Source: Arachidicoccus ginsenosidivorans (GTDB lineage: Bacteria; Bacteroidota; Bacteroidia; Chitinophagales; Chitinophagaceae). From it: DNA of 64,000 nucleotides. Location: contig NZ_CP042434.1 in NCBI RefSeq assembly GCF_007971385.1, forward strand, positions 3,162,001 through 3,226,000, in the 5' to 3' direction. Below, piece by piece: positions 1 to 7,935 of this stretch (the first letter of the stretch is position 1; each line of letters begins with the position of its first letter). The notes under the pieces are model-generated. The model had not been told where the DNA came from, made no database searches, and worked only from the letters and a program-made list of their open reading frames with translations. The translations under genes and the position numbers were made by a program.

Positions 1-1
1 A

Positions 2-184
2 GTAGGCCTTGATTTTTGGAAACAGAAATTACAGCAGGTCAAAGACCATTTTCGTGAACAGGCCTATGGTAGTGGACTTAAACTAATTATATTATCCATA
101 GGGGATGCGCTAAAAAGCGCCTTCCCCTATGATAAAATAAATGACATCAACGAGCTGCCGGACGATATTGTCTATGGCAAATAG
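2..184 (+). CDS. TPM-domain protein, C-terminal end (partial)
   Basis: The reading frame is open from the window edge and ends at TAG 182-184; 60 residues are visible. They read like the end of a short Bacteroidota TPM (YgcG-type) protein: a DFW motif, an amphipathic helix, then a PYD...DINELPDDI acidic close that is typical of the small, soluble TPM paralogue encoded directly upstream of the membrane-anchored one. The next gene starts inside this one (ATG at 174), an 11-base overlap that implies translational coupling. TPM proteins are cell-envelope or extracytoplasmic proteins of poorly defined role; some have weak phosphatase activity. The 5' end lies outside the window. Confidence 0.8.
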   Translation, partial: VGLDFWKQKLQQVKDHFREQAYGSGLKLIILSIGDALKSAFPYDKINDINELPDDIVYGK

Positions 185-1031
185 CTTTAAAACATATTTA
201 TACGTGTCTTTTTCTTTCCCTTCAAAATTTCGGAGTTTATTATTGATCTTACTGTGTATGGTCACTTTTGCAAGTGTTCATACTTATGCACAGGATGTGG
301 CATTATTACCTGTACCTAATCCACCGAGGTTATTGGTGGATAAGGCGGGGATTCTGATCCCGGAGCAGGCAGAGATCCTGGAAAATAAGCTGGTTGCCTT
401 CGATGACAGTACTTCCAATCAGATTAGTGTCGTCATTATCCCTACGCTGAATGGCTATCCAATTGAGGAGTATGCCACTAAGCTATTCAGATCCTGGGGG
501 ATTGGAGGCAAAAAGAACAACAATGGTGTCTTACTGCTTATTGCAGCTAATGATAAAAAGATAAAAATCGAAGTAGGCTATGGGCTGGAAGGGGCTATAA
601 CCGATGTACAATCTAAAAGCATTATTGAAAATGACCTGGCCCCAAATTTTAGACAGGAAAACTATTACCGGGGTATTGACCAGGCCATTAATTCACTGGA
701 AAAGGCGGCGGCCGGAGAATACAAGGTAGCACGTGACCGTTCTGATGATTCAGGAGGGAGTGCTGTTGTATTTTTTATTATCCTGGCCATTGTCATCTTT
801 ATTGTTATTGCTTCTAAAGGGGGCAAAGGTGGAGGGGGCGGCGTTGCCAGTCGTGGCGGCTGGTCCAATATCATTTTACCGATGATCCTTGGCAGTGCCA
901 TGGGCCGCGGTGGTAGCGGCGGCTTCGGTGGTGGTGGATTTGGTGGCGGCGGAGGTGGCTTCGGCGGCGGCGGATTCGGAGGTTTTGGTGGCGGCAGCAG
1001 TGGTGGCGGCGGAGCCAGCGGTGGATGGTAG
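174..1031 (+). CDS. TPM-domain membrane protein with Gly-rich tail
   Basis: 285 residues. I start at ATG 174 (MANSF...), which overlaps the preceding stop; an in-frame ATG at 141 would add 11 residues lying inside the upstream gene. Residues 1-40 form a signal peptide (hydrophobic LLLILLCMVTFASV ending at AQ). A TPM domain follows at about 50-170 (PNPPRLLVDKAGILIPEQ; GGKKNNNGVLLLIAANDKKIKIEVGYGLEGAI). A single membrane helix lies near 195-215 and the last 65 residues are almost pure Gly with Phe/Ser, as in YgcG/TPM membrane proteins. The domain would face the periplasm. With the upstream gene it forms the usual two-gene TPM pair. Function is not established; family assignment is confident. 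Confidence 0.9.
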   Translation: MANSFKTYLYVSFSFPSKFRSLLLILLCMVTFASVHTYAQDVALLPVPNPPRLLVDKAGILIPEQAEILENKLVAFDDSTSNQISVVIIPTLNGYPIEEYATKLFRSWGIGGKKNNNGVLLLIAANDKKIKIEVGYGLEGAITDVQSKSIIENDLAPNFRQENYYRGIDQAINSLEKAAAGEYKVARDRSDDSGGSAVVFFIILAIVIFIVIASKGGKGGGGGVASRGGWSNIILPMILGSAMGRGGSGGFGGGGFGGGGGGFGGGGFGGFGGGSSGGGGASGGW

Positions 1032-1076
1032 TCGAATAAGGCTGAAAAGCCGAGAAAACGAGAAAATAAAGAAAAC

Positions 1077-1127
1077 AAAATGCTGTTTTTGTGGAGCGTT
1101 TGATACGCTCTGCAAAAACAGCATTTT
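1077..1127. terminator. Bidirectional hairpin terminator
   Basis: Perfect 15-bp arms 1077-1091 and 1113-1127 (aaaatgctgtttttg and its complement) enclose a loop that itself pairs partly (gagcg/cgctc). A-rich on the left arm and T-rich on the right, it fits factor-independent termination after the TPM gene. Confidence 0.8.
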
Positions 1128-1168
1128 AATTTAGCGCCCCTTCAATGGATAATGAGGAAATGGTCGTT

Positions 1169-1218
1169 ATTGTTACGGTGGTAATTGTTACGGTCGTAAC
1201 AATTACCACCGTAACAAT
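1169..1218. repeat. Perfect 24-bp inverted repeat, 2-nt loop
   Basis: Arms 1169-1192 and 1195-1218 are exact complements separated by GT. There is no T-run after it, so it is not an ordinary terminator, and a separate terminator lies 40 bases upstream. The arm contains an internal near-repeat (attgttacg twice). It sits between the TPM gene and the dead RhuM gene. Confidence 0.85.
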
Positions 1219-1224
1219 TGGAAT

Positions 1225-1711
1225 GGAGAACTTACAGTCCCACGGATTATTTGAATCGTTCGCTGTAATTGTGCCAAACGCCATAGATTGATAGCAACCC
1301 CTTCTACCAGATATTATTTTAGTCTACCAGTCGCCCATTAGTGAAATTGTGTTGCTTTCCTGGAATTAGCGCGATATCCGACCGAAATGATTACATCCAA
1401 GTTATATTGATACATTTTGCGAATTTTACCATCTGCTTCAATTTGTTCCATTATGGAACAGGTTGAAGCAGATGGTAAAATTCGCCAGTATTATATATTT
1501 TCTGGATATGCTTAACAACTGCGGGACTATTTACGTCAAACAATTTTGCAATCAAATGAGCATCAAGCCATACTGAATCATTCTCCAGTACAACCTGAAT
1601 ATCCGTGCCACTTGAAGTCTTAAATATTTTAAACTCAGCTGATATAAAGGTTTTGATAATTTATGCGGTAATTAGGCTATTGCCAACTAAAGAAATAGTT
1701 ATATCTGCCAT
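1225..1711 (-). pseudogene. Decayed RhuM-family gene
   Basis: On the minus strand the sequence from CAT 1709-1711 reads as pieces of a RhuM (virulence-associated) protein in changing frames: an N-terminal piece containing DIQVVLENDSVWLDAHLIAK, a KHIQKIYNTGE segment, then, beyond an inverted duplication, IEADGKIRKMYQYNLDVIIS followed by VGYRANSRKATQF, which is the family hallmark. Stops interrupt it (after GNSLITA, within WATGRLK*YLVEG, and in the duplication), and the C-terminal two thirds of the usual protein are missing. RhuM proteins occur as accessory genes next to Fic/Doc or restriction loci. These are substitutions and truncation, not only single-base losses, so this is real decay. Confidence 0.75.
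1419..1485. repeat. Inverted duplication inside the RhuM remnant
   Basis: Arms 1419-1441 and 1463-1485 are perfect 23-bp complements; the interior pairs again (tgttcca 1444-1450 with tggaaca 1454-1460). The left (lower-coordinate) arm carries the genuine RhuM coding sequence; the right arm is an inverted copy replacing the codons expected between the KIYNTGE and EADGKIR segments. Confidence 0.8.
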
Positions 1712-1932
1712 TATTTTACTCCAAAAATTATTTGTTACCTATATTCTCCCTTTCTTCCATTTTTCCCGTCACATCTAAAATGAAATTTTGATGCAAGTTG
1801 GGGGGAGCATTTTAGTCCGCTGTTAAAACCAATGTTACTGAATCGTCTTTTTTCTGAAATAATAAAATGCAGGATTTACGTTTTCTCCTTTTCAATGCAG
1901 CAATAAGCAATACGCCGGTAAATATTATTCCC

Positions 1933-2607
1933 TTATTTCAATATCCCTTCTATGGCCGTTATGGGCAATTGCCATGTATCTTCCCAGTCCATCATGGCAT
2001 TGATAAGTTTTATTTTTTGAAAAGAAGGAAGATCGGCCATGGTAATATCAACTTCTTTAAGCGTGTGGTTGTCCAAAAGGTGCCTTCTGTGTACCCCGGA
2101 CAATAAAGGCGATTTTGGGGTCCACCAGGTATTTCCGTCATATAATGCCAGGTTGGAAAAGCTACTGTCCGTCAGTAATCCATTTTTAAAGATCAGGATT
2201 TCTGTATCTGAAGCGAGTCCCTTAGTAAGTATTTCAAAAACTTTTCTGTTGGTGGATTTGTAATGGTAATCAATAGGATCCTGAGTGACCGTTTTAAGCT
2301 GTAGAATGACTTTTGGGGTATAAGGGATAAATTGAATGCTAATATCTGTCTGGCTATAGACAACGCGGCATTTATATTTATGATGAACTTTTGCGTTATC
2401 GTTTGGATTATCTCCTGGATTATCTCCTGGATTAGCACCTGTATTATCTCCGGGAAATCCAGGACTTTGCTGTATCAGTTTTTGCAGATCCGTATAGATT
2501 ACCCGGCCCCAGTTATCTTTTTGGGTACGGACAAATCGCGCTTCATGCAAGGGCATAAAGTGCAATTTCTGGTGTTCGAGTCGTATGGATTCAAGGAAGG
2601 GGTACAT
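1933..2607 (-). CDS. PabC-like class IV aminotransferase (4-amino-4-deoxychorismate lyase family)
   Basis: 224 residues; predicted to release 4-aminobenzoate and pyruvate from aminodeoxychorismate in folate synthesis. Seen: family landmarks FVRTQKDNWG near the N-terminus, YKCRVVYS, LIFKNGLLTDSSFSNLALYDG (split here from its continuation) and TPKSPLLSGVHRRHLL near the C-terminus, the pattern of the short Bacteroidota enzyme. The start ATG at 2607 overlaps the end of pabB by 17 bases, so the two are co-translated. A tandem insertion of Gly-Asp-Asn-Pro type repeats lies at about residues 52-68 (DNA 2405-2452) and is not part of the fold. The catalytic PLP lysine was not placed with certainty in this divergent short form. 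Confidence 0.8.
   Translation of the reverse strand: MYPFLESIRLEHQKLHFMPLHEARFVRTQKDNWGRVIYTDLQKLIQQSPGFPGDNTGANPGDNPGDNPNDNAKVHHKYKCRVVYSQTDISIQFIPYTPKVILQLKTVTQDPIDYHYKSTNRKVFEILTKGLASDTEILIFKNGLLTDSSFSNLALYDGNTWWTPKSPLLSGVHRRHLLDNHTLKEVDITMADLPSFQKIKLINAMMDWEDTWQLPITAIEGILK
2405..2452. repeat. 12-bp tandem repeats inside the pabC-like gene
   Basis: Four 12-base units, two exact (ggattatctcct at 2405-2416 and 2417-2428) and two degenerate (2429-2440, 2441-2452). In frame on the minus strand they add Gly-Asp/Ala-Asn-Pro units. A slippage-prone minisatellite within an enzyme gene. Confidence 0.85.
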
Positions 2608-3580
2608 ATATTTTTGAGATCATTTCCTGATATTCAGCCTTAGGATCACTAAGCGAAGTAATCCCGCCGCCACTTTTAAAGATAAAGCCAACTGGCGTAC
2701 TTTCCAAATAGCGGATAATAACGCAACAGTCCAGTATTTCTCCGTTATAATAACCCCAGACCCCGGTATAATAGTTTCTGTTATGGATTTCTGCCTGCCG
2801 GATGATCTTTTGGGTGGAGGCTTTTGGGGCACCGGTAATGGATCCGGCGGGCAGCATGGCTTTTAAAACGTCTCCGGGGTGATTCAGATAAGCAGGTCTT
2901 AAGCTACCTGTAATATGAGAGCTCACCGTATATAGATCTTTTTGATTGGTCTTTAGCTTTTCCAGGTACCTAAAACTGGCTACTTCTACCTGGGTGGCCA
3001 CCTGGAAAAGATCATTGCGAATCAGGTCAACGATGGTATACTGTTCGGCAATTTCTTTTTCACTTGCACGTAAGGTATCTGCCGCATTTAATTCATCTTC
3101 CTCTATAGTTCCTTTCATGGGATAGCTGCTGATGGTATTACCTGCTATCCGTATAAAAGGCTCTGGTGAAAAATGAACAAATTGATCTCTATATAGTAGT
3201 TTGTATTTACCATGACCCAGCTGGTAGAGTTCAAGTAGTGAATGATTAGTCTCTACCGGTGTACTGCAGGTCAGATTGACCAGGTAAGTATTGCCTTGCT
3301 GGAGTGCTTCTTTAACAAGGTTAAACGATTTTTGATAGGTTGCAAAGGAAATTGGGTGTTTTTGCCAAAGTAGCGGTTTATCCGGCAGTAAAAACGCCTG
3401 TTGGTTGCTACTAGGAAAGGATAAGTAGGGAGCCTGGAAACAAACATGTTCATCCAGCTCCTCCAAGGCAGTCACTTCCATTTGCTTTCCTTCATAGTCC
3501 GTTAGAAAGAAAAATGGCTTTTTTGCCTGATAGAGCGTATTTATCCGCTGAAAAAATACTTCCTTTGCGTTTGTTATCAT
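2591..3580 (-). CDS. pabB: Aminodeoxychorismate synthase component I
   Basis: 329 residues; aminates chorismate to 4-amino-4-deoxychorismate with ammonia from PabA, for folate. Only the chorismate-binding catalytic domain is present, the usual short Bacteroidota form without the N-terminal Trp-binding-like region. Seen in order: SSYPMKGTIE, ASEKEIAEQYTIVDLIRNDL (Mg/chorismate region), SSHITGSLR, then PAGSITGAPKASTQKII and GVWGYYN, all chorismate-binding family signatures. The alternative anthranilate synthase (TrpE) is less likely because of the short length and the PabC-like partner. Its start lies only 13 bases from the divergent pabA start, so the two genes together with the lyase form a folate locus. 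Confidence 0.88.
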   Translation of the reverse strand: MITNAKEVFFQRINTLYQAKKPFFFLTDYEGKQMEVTALEELDEHVCFQAPYLSFPSSNQQAFLLPDKPLLWQKHPISFATYQKSFNLVKEALQQGNTYLVNLTCSTPVETNHSLLELYQLGHGKYKLLYRDQFVHFSPEPFIRIAGNTISSYPMKGTIEEDELNAADTLRASEKEIAEQYTIVDLIRNDLFQVATQVEVASFRYLEKLKTNQKDLYTVSSHITGSLRPAYLNHPGDVLKAMLPAGSITGAPKASTQKIIRQAEIHNRNYYTGVWGYYNGEILDCCVIIRYLESTPVGFIFKSGGGITSLSDPKAEYQEMISKIYVPLP

Positions 3581-3593
3581 TCTATAAGTTCCA

Positions 3594-4411
3594 GTGGGCG
3601 CAAAAATATTAATAATTGACCATAATGACTCATTTACCTACAATCTTGCCGGTCTTTTTGAAGGGGCAGGAAAGAAGGTCACGTCCGTAAAGGTTTGGTC
3701 CGTAGACGCGTTGCCCCAAAAAATCTTTATGAATGCCTTGGCTATGACGGGGTGGTCCTATCTCCCGGACCCGGGTTGCCGGAGGATTATCCTGCCGTAA
3801 AGCGCCTACTGGACTTCCTGCTCTGTGCAGCAGAAGGCAGGCAAGGCGCCCTAATGCCTGTTCCTATACTAGGTATTTGCCTGGGGCTCCAGACCATTGT
3901 CCGGTACTTTGGTGGCCGGTTGTATAATCTTTCCCATATTCAGCATGGCAGGCAGGTAGCGTTGTTATTGAAGGGGGAGTCCTGTGCAAAAGGGACTAAT
4001 ACGCCTTTTGGCACGGAAACTAAGTTAATGACTGGTACTCAAACTAAGAATGACTCCCAGGCGCAGGCAGAAACTCAATCTCAATCAGGCGCAGGAGTAC
4101 ACATTGTAAATAACGTGGAAAATTGTTCAGCAATGCACCTTTTTGACGGTTTAGCTACCCCCATTAAAGTAGGGCTCTATCATTCCTGGGGCATGGATAA
4201 TCAGTCGGCAGTACCAGCGTTAAGCGTACTGGCCACGGCGATTTTACCAGCAGCTGATAAAGAACATCCGCGCGAGGTGGTTATGGCTATCTGCCATAAA
4301 AGCTTGCCTGTTTATGGATTGCAGTTTCATCCGGAGTCTTTTATGACTCCTGGAGGCCTACAAATTGTGCTGAACTGGCTTCATTGCATTGAGTCCATTA
4401 AAAGTCGATAG
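3594..4411 (+). CDS. pabA: Aminodeoxychorismate/anthranilate synthase glutamine amidotransferase (frame break)
   Basis: Class I glutamine amidotransferase that supplies ammonia to PabB. Start is GTG 3594 (ILIIDHNDSFTYNLAGLFEG). The frame breaks at the A-run 3718-3723; adding one A rejoins LPQ to KNLYECLGYDGVVLSPGPGLP, giving 272 residues. Catalytic Cys is in GICLGLQ, His and Glu in QFHPES. It is longer than the usual ~190 residues: a Thr/Gln/Ser-rich insertion (about residues 140-175) separates the HGR loop from the YHSW segment. Divergently placed to pabB with 13 bases between the starts, so promoters must lie inside the opposite coding regions or a start is mis-set. TrpG-type service to anthranilate synthase cannot be excluded. 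Confidence 0.8.
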
Positions 4412-4491
4412 AGACCTCAATGACAATTGGATAGGGGAGTATTGACATGCTTTGAATAGAAGGGCGTAAATTGTGTGGGTACTGCGGGGGG

Positions 4492-5484
4492 TTACCCAAA
4501 ATCGATTTCTGTATTATCCCCGATATTTAAATTTCTACTGAGTCCTTTTACACTGGCATCATTACCGATCAGAGAATTATCCAGTACCACCTCATGCAGA
4601 TTAGAAAAAGAGCCGATTATGCAGTCTCTGATCACAGAGGCTTCTATGACGGTATTGGCACCGATAGAGGCATGTGGACCGATAATGGTATTGGAGACCC
4701 GACTGCCAGGTCCTATACTGACGGGCGGTTTAATAATGGCGTTTTCGATCTGGGCCGTGGGATCTATTTCATTGCCGATTTTCTTAAGTAGTAGCGCATT
4801 GGTTTCAAGTAAAGTTTCTTTGCGGCCGCAATCATACCAATGTTTCACCTTAAAAGTCTGGATTTTGGCCTGCCGGTGAATCATACACTGCAGGGCATCT
4901 GTCAGGTGAAACTGTCCTTCTGTGGTAATATTCTGGGAAAAGATATGGGAGAGACAATCATACATAATATCGGTCTCTTTGATCTTATACAACCCCACTA
5001 GCGCTGTATTGCTCATGGGGATTTTGGGCTTCTCCACCAAATGTTCCACAAAGCCGTCTCTACCGATCTCCGCCACCCCAAATCCCCTGGGGTCATCCAC
5101 CTTTTGAACACCAATCATGGAATAGGGACTATCCAGTACGGATTTGATATCAAAATCACAGATAGTATCCCCCATGACAATAAAGACTTCATCATCCCCT
5201 ACAAGGTCCCTGGTGAGTGCAATGGCAGGGCCGGTACCAATCCTTGAAGACTGAAAAACGTATTGACAATTTAGTTCAGGGTAGGTATATTGTACATATT
5301 CCTCTATTTTTTCACCTAAATAGCCAATGATAAATATAAATTCCTGAATACCAGCATCTTTTAGCTGGTCTACGATAAAATTCAATATGGTTTTGCCAGC
5401 CAGGGGCAGCAGTGCCTTTGGCTGTGTATACGTATGAGGACGAAGTCTGGCACCTGTTCCGGCTACCGGAATAATTGCTTTCAT
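4492..5484 (-). CDS. Sugar-phosphate nucleotidyltransferase with left-handed beta-helix tail
   Basis: 330 residues. Residues 1-230 form a nucleotidyltransferase fold: MKAIIPVAGTGARLRPHT with QPKALLPLAGK (nucleotide binding loop), VMGDTICDFD (metal Asp), VEKPKIPMSNTALVGLYKI, and WYDCGRKETLLETN. Residues 240-330 are hexapeptide repeats (IIKPPVSIGPGSRVSNTIIG, IGANTVIEASVIRDC). It should make an NDP-sugar from a sugar-1-phosphate and NTP (glucose-1-phosphate thymidylyl- or uridylyl-transferase type) for envelope polysaccharide. The exact sugar and nucleotide cannot be read from sequence. It is divergent from glyA, 144 bases away. Confidence 0.85.
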   Translation of the reverse strand: MKAIIPVAGTGARLRPHTYTQPKALLPLAGKTILNFIVDQLKDAGIQEFIFIIGYLGEKIEEYVQYTYPELNCQYVFQSSRIGTGPAIALTRDLVGDDEVFIVMGDTICDFDIKSVLDSPYSMIGVQKVDDPRGFGVAEIGRDGFVEHLVEKPKIPMSNTALVGLYKIKETDIMYDCLSHIFSQNITTEGQFHLTDALQCMIHRQAKIQTFKVKHWYDCGRKETLLETNALLLKKIGNEIDPTAQIENAIIKPPVSIGPGSRVSNTIIGPHASIGANTVIEASVIRDCIIGSFSNLHEVVLDNSLIGNDASVKGLSRNLNIGDNTEIDFG

Positions 5485-5628
5485 GAAACGTTTTTTCTGT
5501 AGTTGATTATCCTAAAACGCACGAATAGTCGTTATTGTAAGATAATTATTTTACCTATTTGTACCGCTATTTTGCACGAATGTAGTAAATTCACGCCCAA
5601 ATTACACTAAATTTCAAAAATAGAATCA

Positions 5629-6909
5629 ATGCAAAGAGATAGCCAAGTATTCGATCTAATTAATCAAGAGTTACATCGTCAGAGAAGTGGCATTGAACTG
5701 ATTGCATCTGAGAACTTTACGAGTCTTCAGGTCATTCAGGCAATGGGGTCCGTATTAACGAATAAATATGCGGAAGGTTATCCAGGTAGAAGATATTATG
5801 CCGGATGTGAAATTGTAGACCAGACCGAACAACTGGCCATCGATCGTTTAAAAGAAATTTTTAATATTAGCTACGCCAATGTGCAACCACACAGTGGTGC
5901 TCAGGCAAATGCAGCTGTTCATCTGGCTTGTTTGCAACCTGGCGATAAAATTCTGGGACTGGACTTAAGCATGGGCGGACACCTGACCCATGGTTCTCCA
6001 GTGAACTATAGCGGAAAACTCTATGATGCGCATTTTTATGGCGTTGTCAAAGAGACCGGTCTGATTGACTATGAAATGCTTGAAAATCAGGCGCGCACCC
6101 TGAAACCCAAAATGATTATTTGTGGCGCCAGTGCGTATAGCAGGGATTGGGATTATGAACGTATCCGCAAAGTAGCCGATGAAGTTGGCGCCTTGGTAAT
6201 GGCAGATATTGCGCATCCAGCAGGGCTGATCGCTAAAAAACTTTTAAAAGACCCATTTGATCATTGTCATATCGTTACTTCTACTACGCATAAAACCCTT
6301 CGCGGACCTAGAGGGGGTATTATCATGATGCGTAATGATTTTGATAACCCATGGGGCCAGACAGATAATAAGGGCAATGTTCGCAAAATGAGTGCACTGT
6401 TGGATCTGGCCGTGTTCCCAGGTATACAGGGCGGCCCGTTAGAACACGTTATCGCTGCAAAAGCCATCGCTTTTGGTGAGATTCTAAGTGACGATTATAC
6501 GGCCTATGCCCATCAGGTACAGAAAAATGCCCAGGCGCTTGCTAAGGCTTTTGTTGACAAAGATTATAATATCATCAGTGGTGGCACAGACAACCATCTA
6601 ATGCTGATTGATCTTAGAAATAAAGATATCAGTGGTAAGAAAGCCGAACAGGCGCTGGTAAAAGCTGAAATCACAGCCAATAAAAATATGGTGCCTTTTG
6701 ATGACAGATCTGCTTTTGTTACTTCTGGAGTTCGTTTTGGGGTAGCAGCAGTAACTACTCGTGGCATGAAAGAGGAGCATATGGGCTTTATAGCAGATTC
6801 TGTTGATAAGATTCTGACTAATGCAGAAGATGAACAAGTGATTGCTGCTGTTAAAAAGCAGGTCAATGAGTTTATGACGCAATTCCCGCTTTATCCAGAG
6901 CTGGGATAA
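5629..6909 (+). CDS. glyA: Serine hydroxymethyltransferase
   Basis: 426 residues, full family length. PLP enzyme that converts serine and tetrahydrofolate to glycine and 5,10-methylene-tetrahydrofolate. Seen: [10 protein letters not shown] near residue 22, [15 protein letters not shown] (substrate/PLP region near 48), SGAQANAAV, the Schiff-base lysine in [12 protein letters not shown] (about residue 224), and the C-terminal [15 protein letters not shown]. Cytoplasmic homotetramer or dimer. It sits beside the folate branch genes but has its own strand and terminator. Start ATG 5629 gives [11 protein letters not shown], matching the normal N-terminus. Confidence 0.97.
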   Translation: MQRDSQVFDLINQELHRQRSGIELIASENFTSLQVIQAMGSVLTNKYAEGYPGRRYYAGCEIVDQTEQLAIDRLKEIFNISYANVQPHSGAQANAAVHLACLQPGDKILGLDLSMGGHLTHGSPVNYSGKLYDAHFYGVVKETGLIDYEMLENQARTLKPKMIICGASAYSRDWDYERIRKVADEVGALVMADIAHPAGLIAKKLLKDPFDHCHIVTSTTHKTLRGPRGGIIMMRNDFDNPWGQTDNKGNVRKMSALLDLAVFPGIQGGPLEHVIAAKAIAFGEILSDDYTAYAHQVQKNAQALAKAFVDKDYNIISGGTDNHLMLIDLRNKDISGKKAEQALVKAEITANKNMVPFDDRSAFVTSGVRFGVAAVTTRGMKEEHMGFIADSVDKILTNAEDEQVIAAVKKQVNEFMTQFPLYPELG

Positions 6910-6936
6910 GTGTAAAGGAAGAGGGATGTTTGATAT

Positions 6937-6988
6937 AAACGAGCAAGGCTGTCTGTCGCATATAAGTGATAGGCAGCCTTGCTCGTTT
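6937..6988. terminator. glyA terminator
   Basis: Perfect 15-bp arms 6937-6951 and 6974-6988 (aaacgagcaaggctg / cagccttgctcgttt), 22-base loop, ending in TTTT. It lies 28 bases after the glyA stop. Confidence 0.85.
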
Positions 6989-7324
6989 TAGATGATTGCT
7001 TAAATGCTTTTTTGAGAATCACCTTAAGAAGGGATCATTGGGGTAATTTACTTGTAAATTATAGACGTAAGTCATTTTGAATAATCTAGTATAAATTTAT
7101 AAAGGTGTGTTTTGTGCCTAAACAATTAAAGGCTAAAAAAGAATATTAAATTGGGTAACTGGGAAGTAAAAAATCCTAATACTGGGTGTTGGATTTGTGA
7201 ATGGTGAGATTTGATTGATTAAAATGGGGTGGATCCGTTTTTATCGATAATTGGTATCGTTTTTTTTACGGCTGTTCAAAATCAAAATATTACTTAATGA
7301 TGCAATTTATCCTTGTATAAAAAA

Positions 7325-7362
7325 TATTGATGTTACCGACATCGATGTCGGTAACATCAATA
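7325..7362. repeat. Perfect 38-bp palindrome without loop
   Basis: Two 19-base halves are exact complements with no spacer; the centre is gacatcgatgtc. It lies in a 484-base AT-rich gap (6989-7473) between the convergent glyA and Doc genes, in which I see no gene. A separate terminator already serves glyA and there is no T-run, so it is not an ordinary terminator. It could be a site for a dimeric DNA-binding protein or a recombination relic. Confidence 0.85.
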
Positions 7363-7473
7363 GTAATTTGGGTAACTTATTGTATTTCAATTACTTAATT
7401 AGAGTATATATTAATATGCGCAATACGTTGTAGAGTTAATAATAGCTATATAAAATTATAAAAAAAATATTTA

Positions 7474-7935
7474 TTAATAAATATCATCCAAATTGCTGGC
7501 AATATCATCCATCTTGCCTTGCGCCATTATTATTTTCATTTTTAATTCCTCGCTATAATCACTTTCAAAAAGAATTGAATATATTATTTCTTCTAAAACT
7601 TCTTTGTCTATAAAATTTTCAGCCACACAGACGGCAATGTTTTCCATCTCACGAATAAATTTACTAACTAACCCGTCAAATCCGTTATATTCCAAAAAAA
7701 GCGCTCCAGCTGCAATGGAAGTCCGTTTATTTCCATCAATAAATGCGTGGAATTTATTGATAGAAAAAACGAGATGGGTTAATTTACTTTCAATTTCGGG
7801 ATAATAATGATCAATTTGAATATTTTGGACAACACTTTCCAAATATTCAATATTTTTAACACCTGGCCTGCCACCCGATATATTTAGAACTTTATCATGC
7901 GTAGAAATGATTTGCGCCGAGCTAATGTATATCAT
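7474..7935 (-). CDS. Doc (death-on-curing) family toxin of the Fic fold
   Basis: 153 residues. The Doc/Fic active-site motif is complete: HAFIDGNKR at residues 63-71 (HxFx[ND][AG]NKR), preceded by SGGRPGVKNIEYLESVV (first helix) and followed by RTSIAAGALFLEYNGF. In phage P1 Doc the Fic fold phosphorylates EF-Tu; Fic relatives AMPylate. The C-terminal ~30 residues extend past the usual Doc length. Its ATG directly abuts the stop of the upstream 343-residue gene, a two-gene operon in very AT-rich DNA unlike the neighbours, suggesting transfer. No Phd-type antitoxin is present; the upstream gene takes that place. Confidence 0.85.
   Translation of the reverse strand: MIYISSAQIISTHDKVLNISGGRPGVKNIEYLESVVQNIQIDHYYPEIESKLTHLVFSINKFHAFIDGNKRTSIAAGALFLEYNGFDGLVSKFIREMENIAVCVAENFIDKEVLEEIIYSILFESDYSEELKMKIIMAQGKMDDIASNLDDIY

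Noticed and set aside
665-1078. Pro-rich frames antisense to the Gly-rich TPM tail
   Set aside because: Complement of GGC/GGT repeats gives Pro/Ala strings; no promoter or similarity, so shadow frames.
3718-3723. Programmed -1/+1 frameshift at the A-run in pabA
   Set aside because: The same one-base loss occurs in fifteen places, including C, G and short runs without slippery sequences, so a data error is simpler.
7251-7433. 60-codon plus frame across the palindrome
   Set aside because: Its DIDV segment is just the translated palindrome; no coding signal otherwise.
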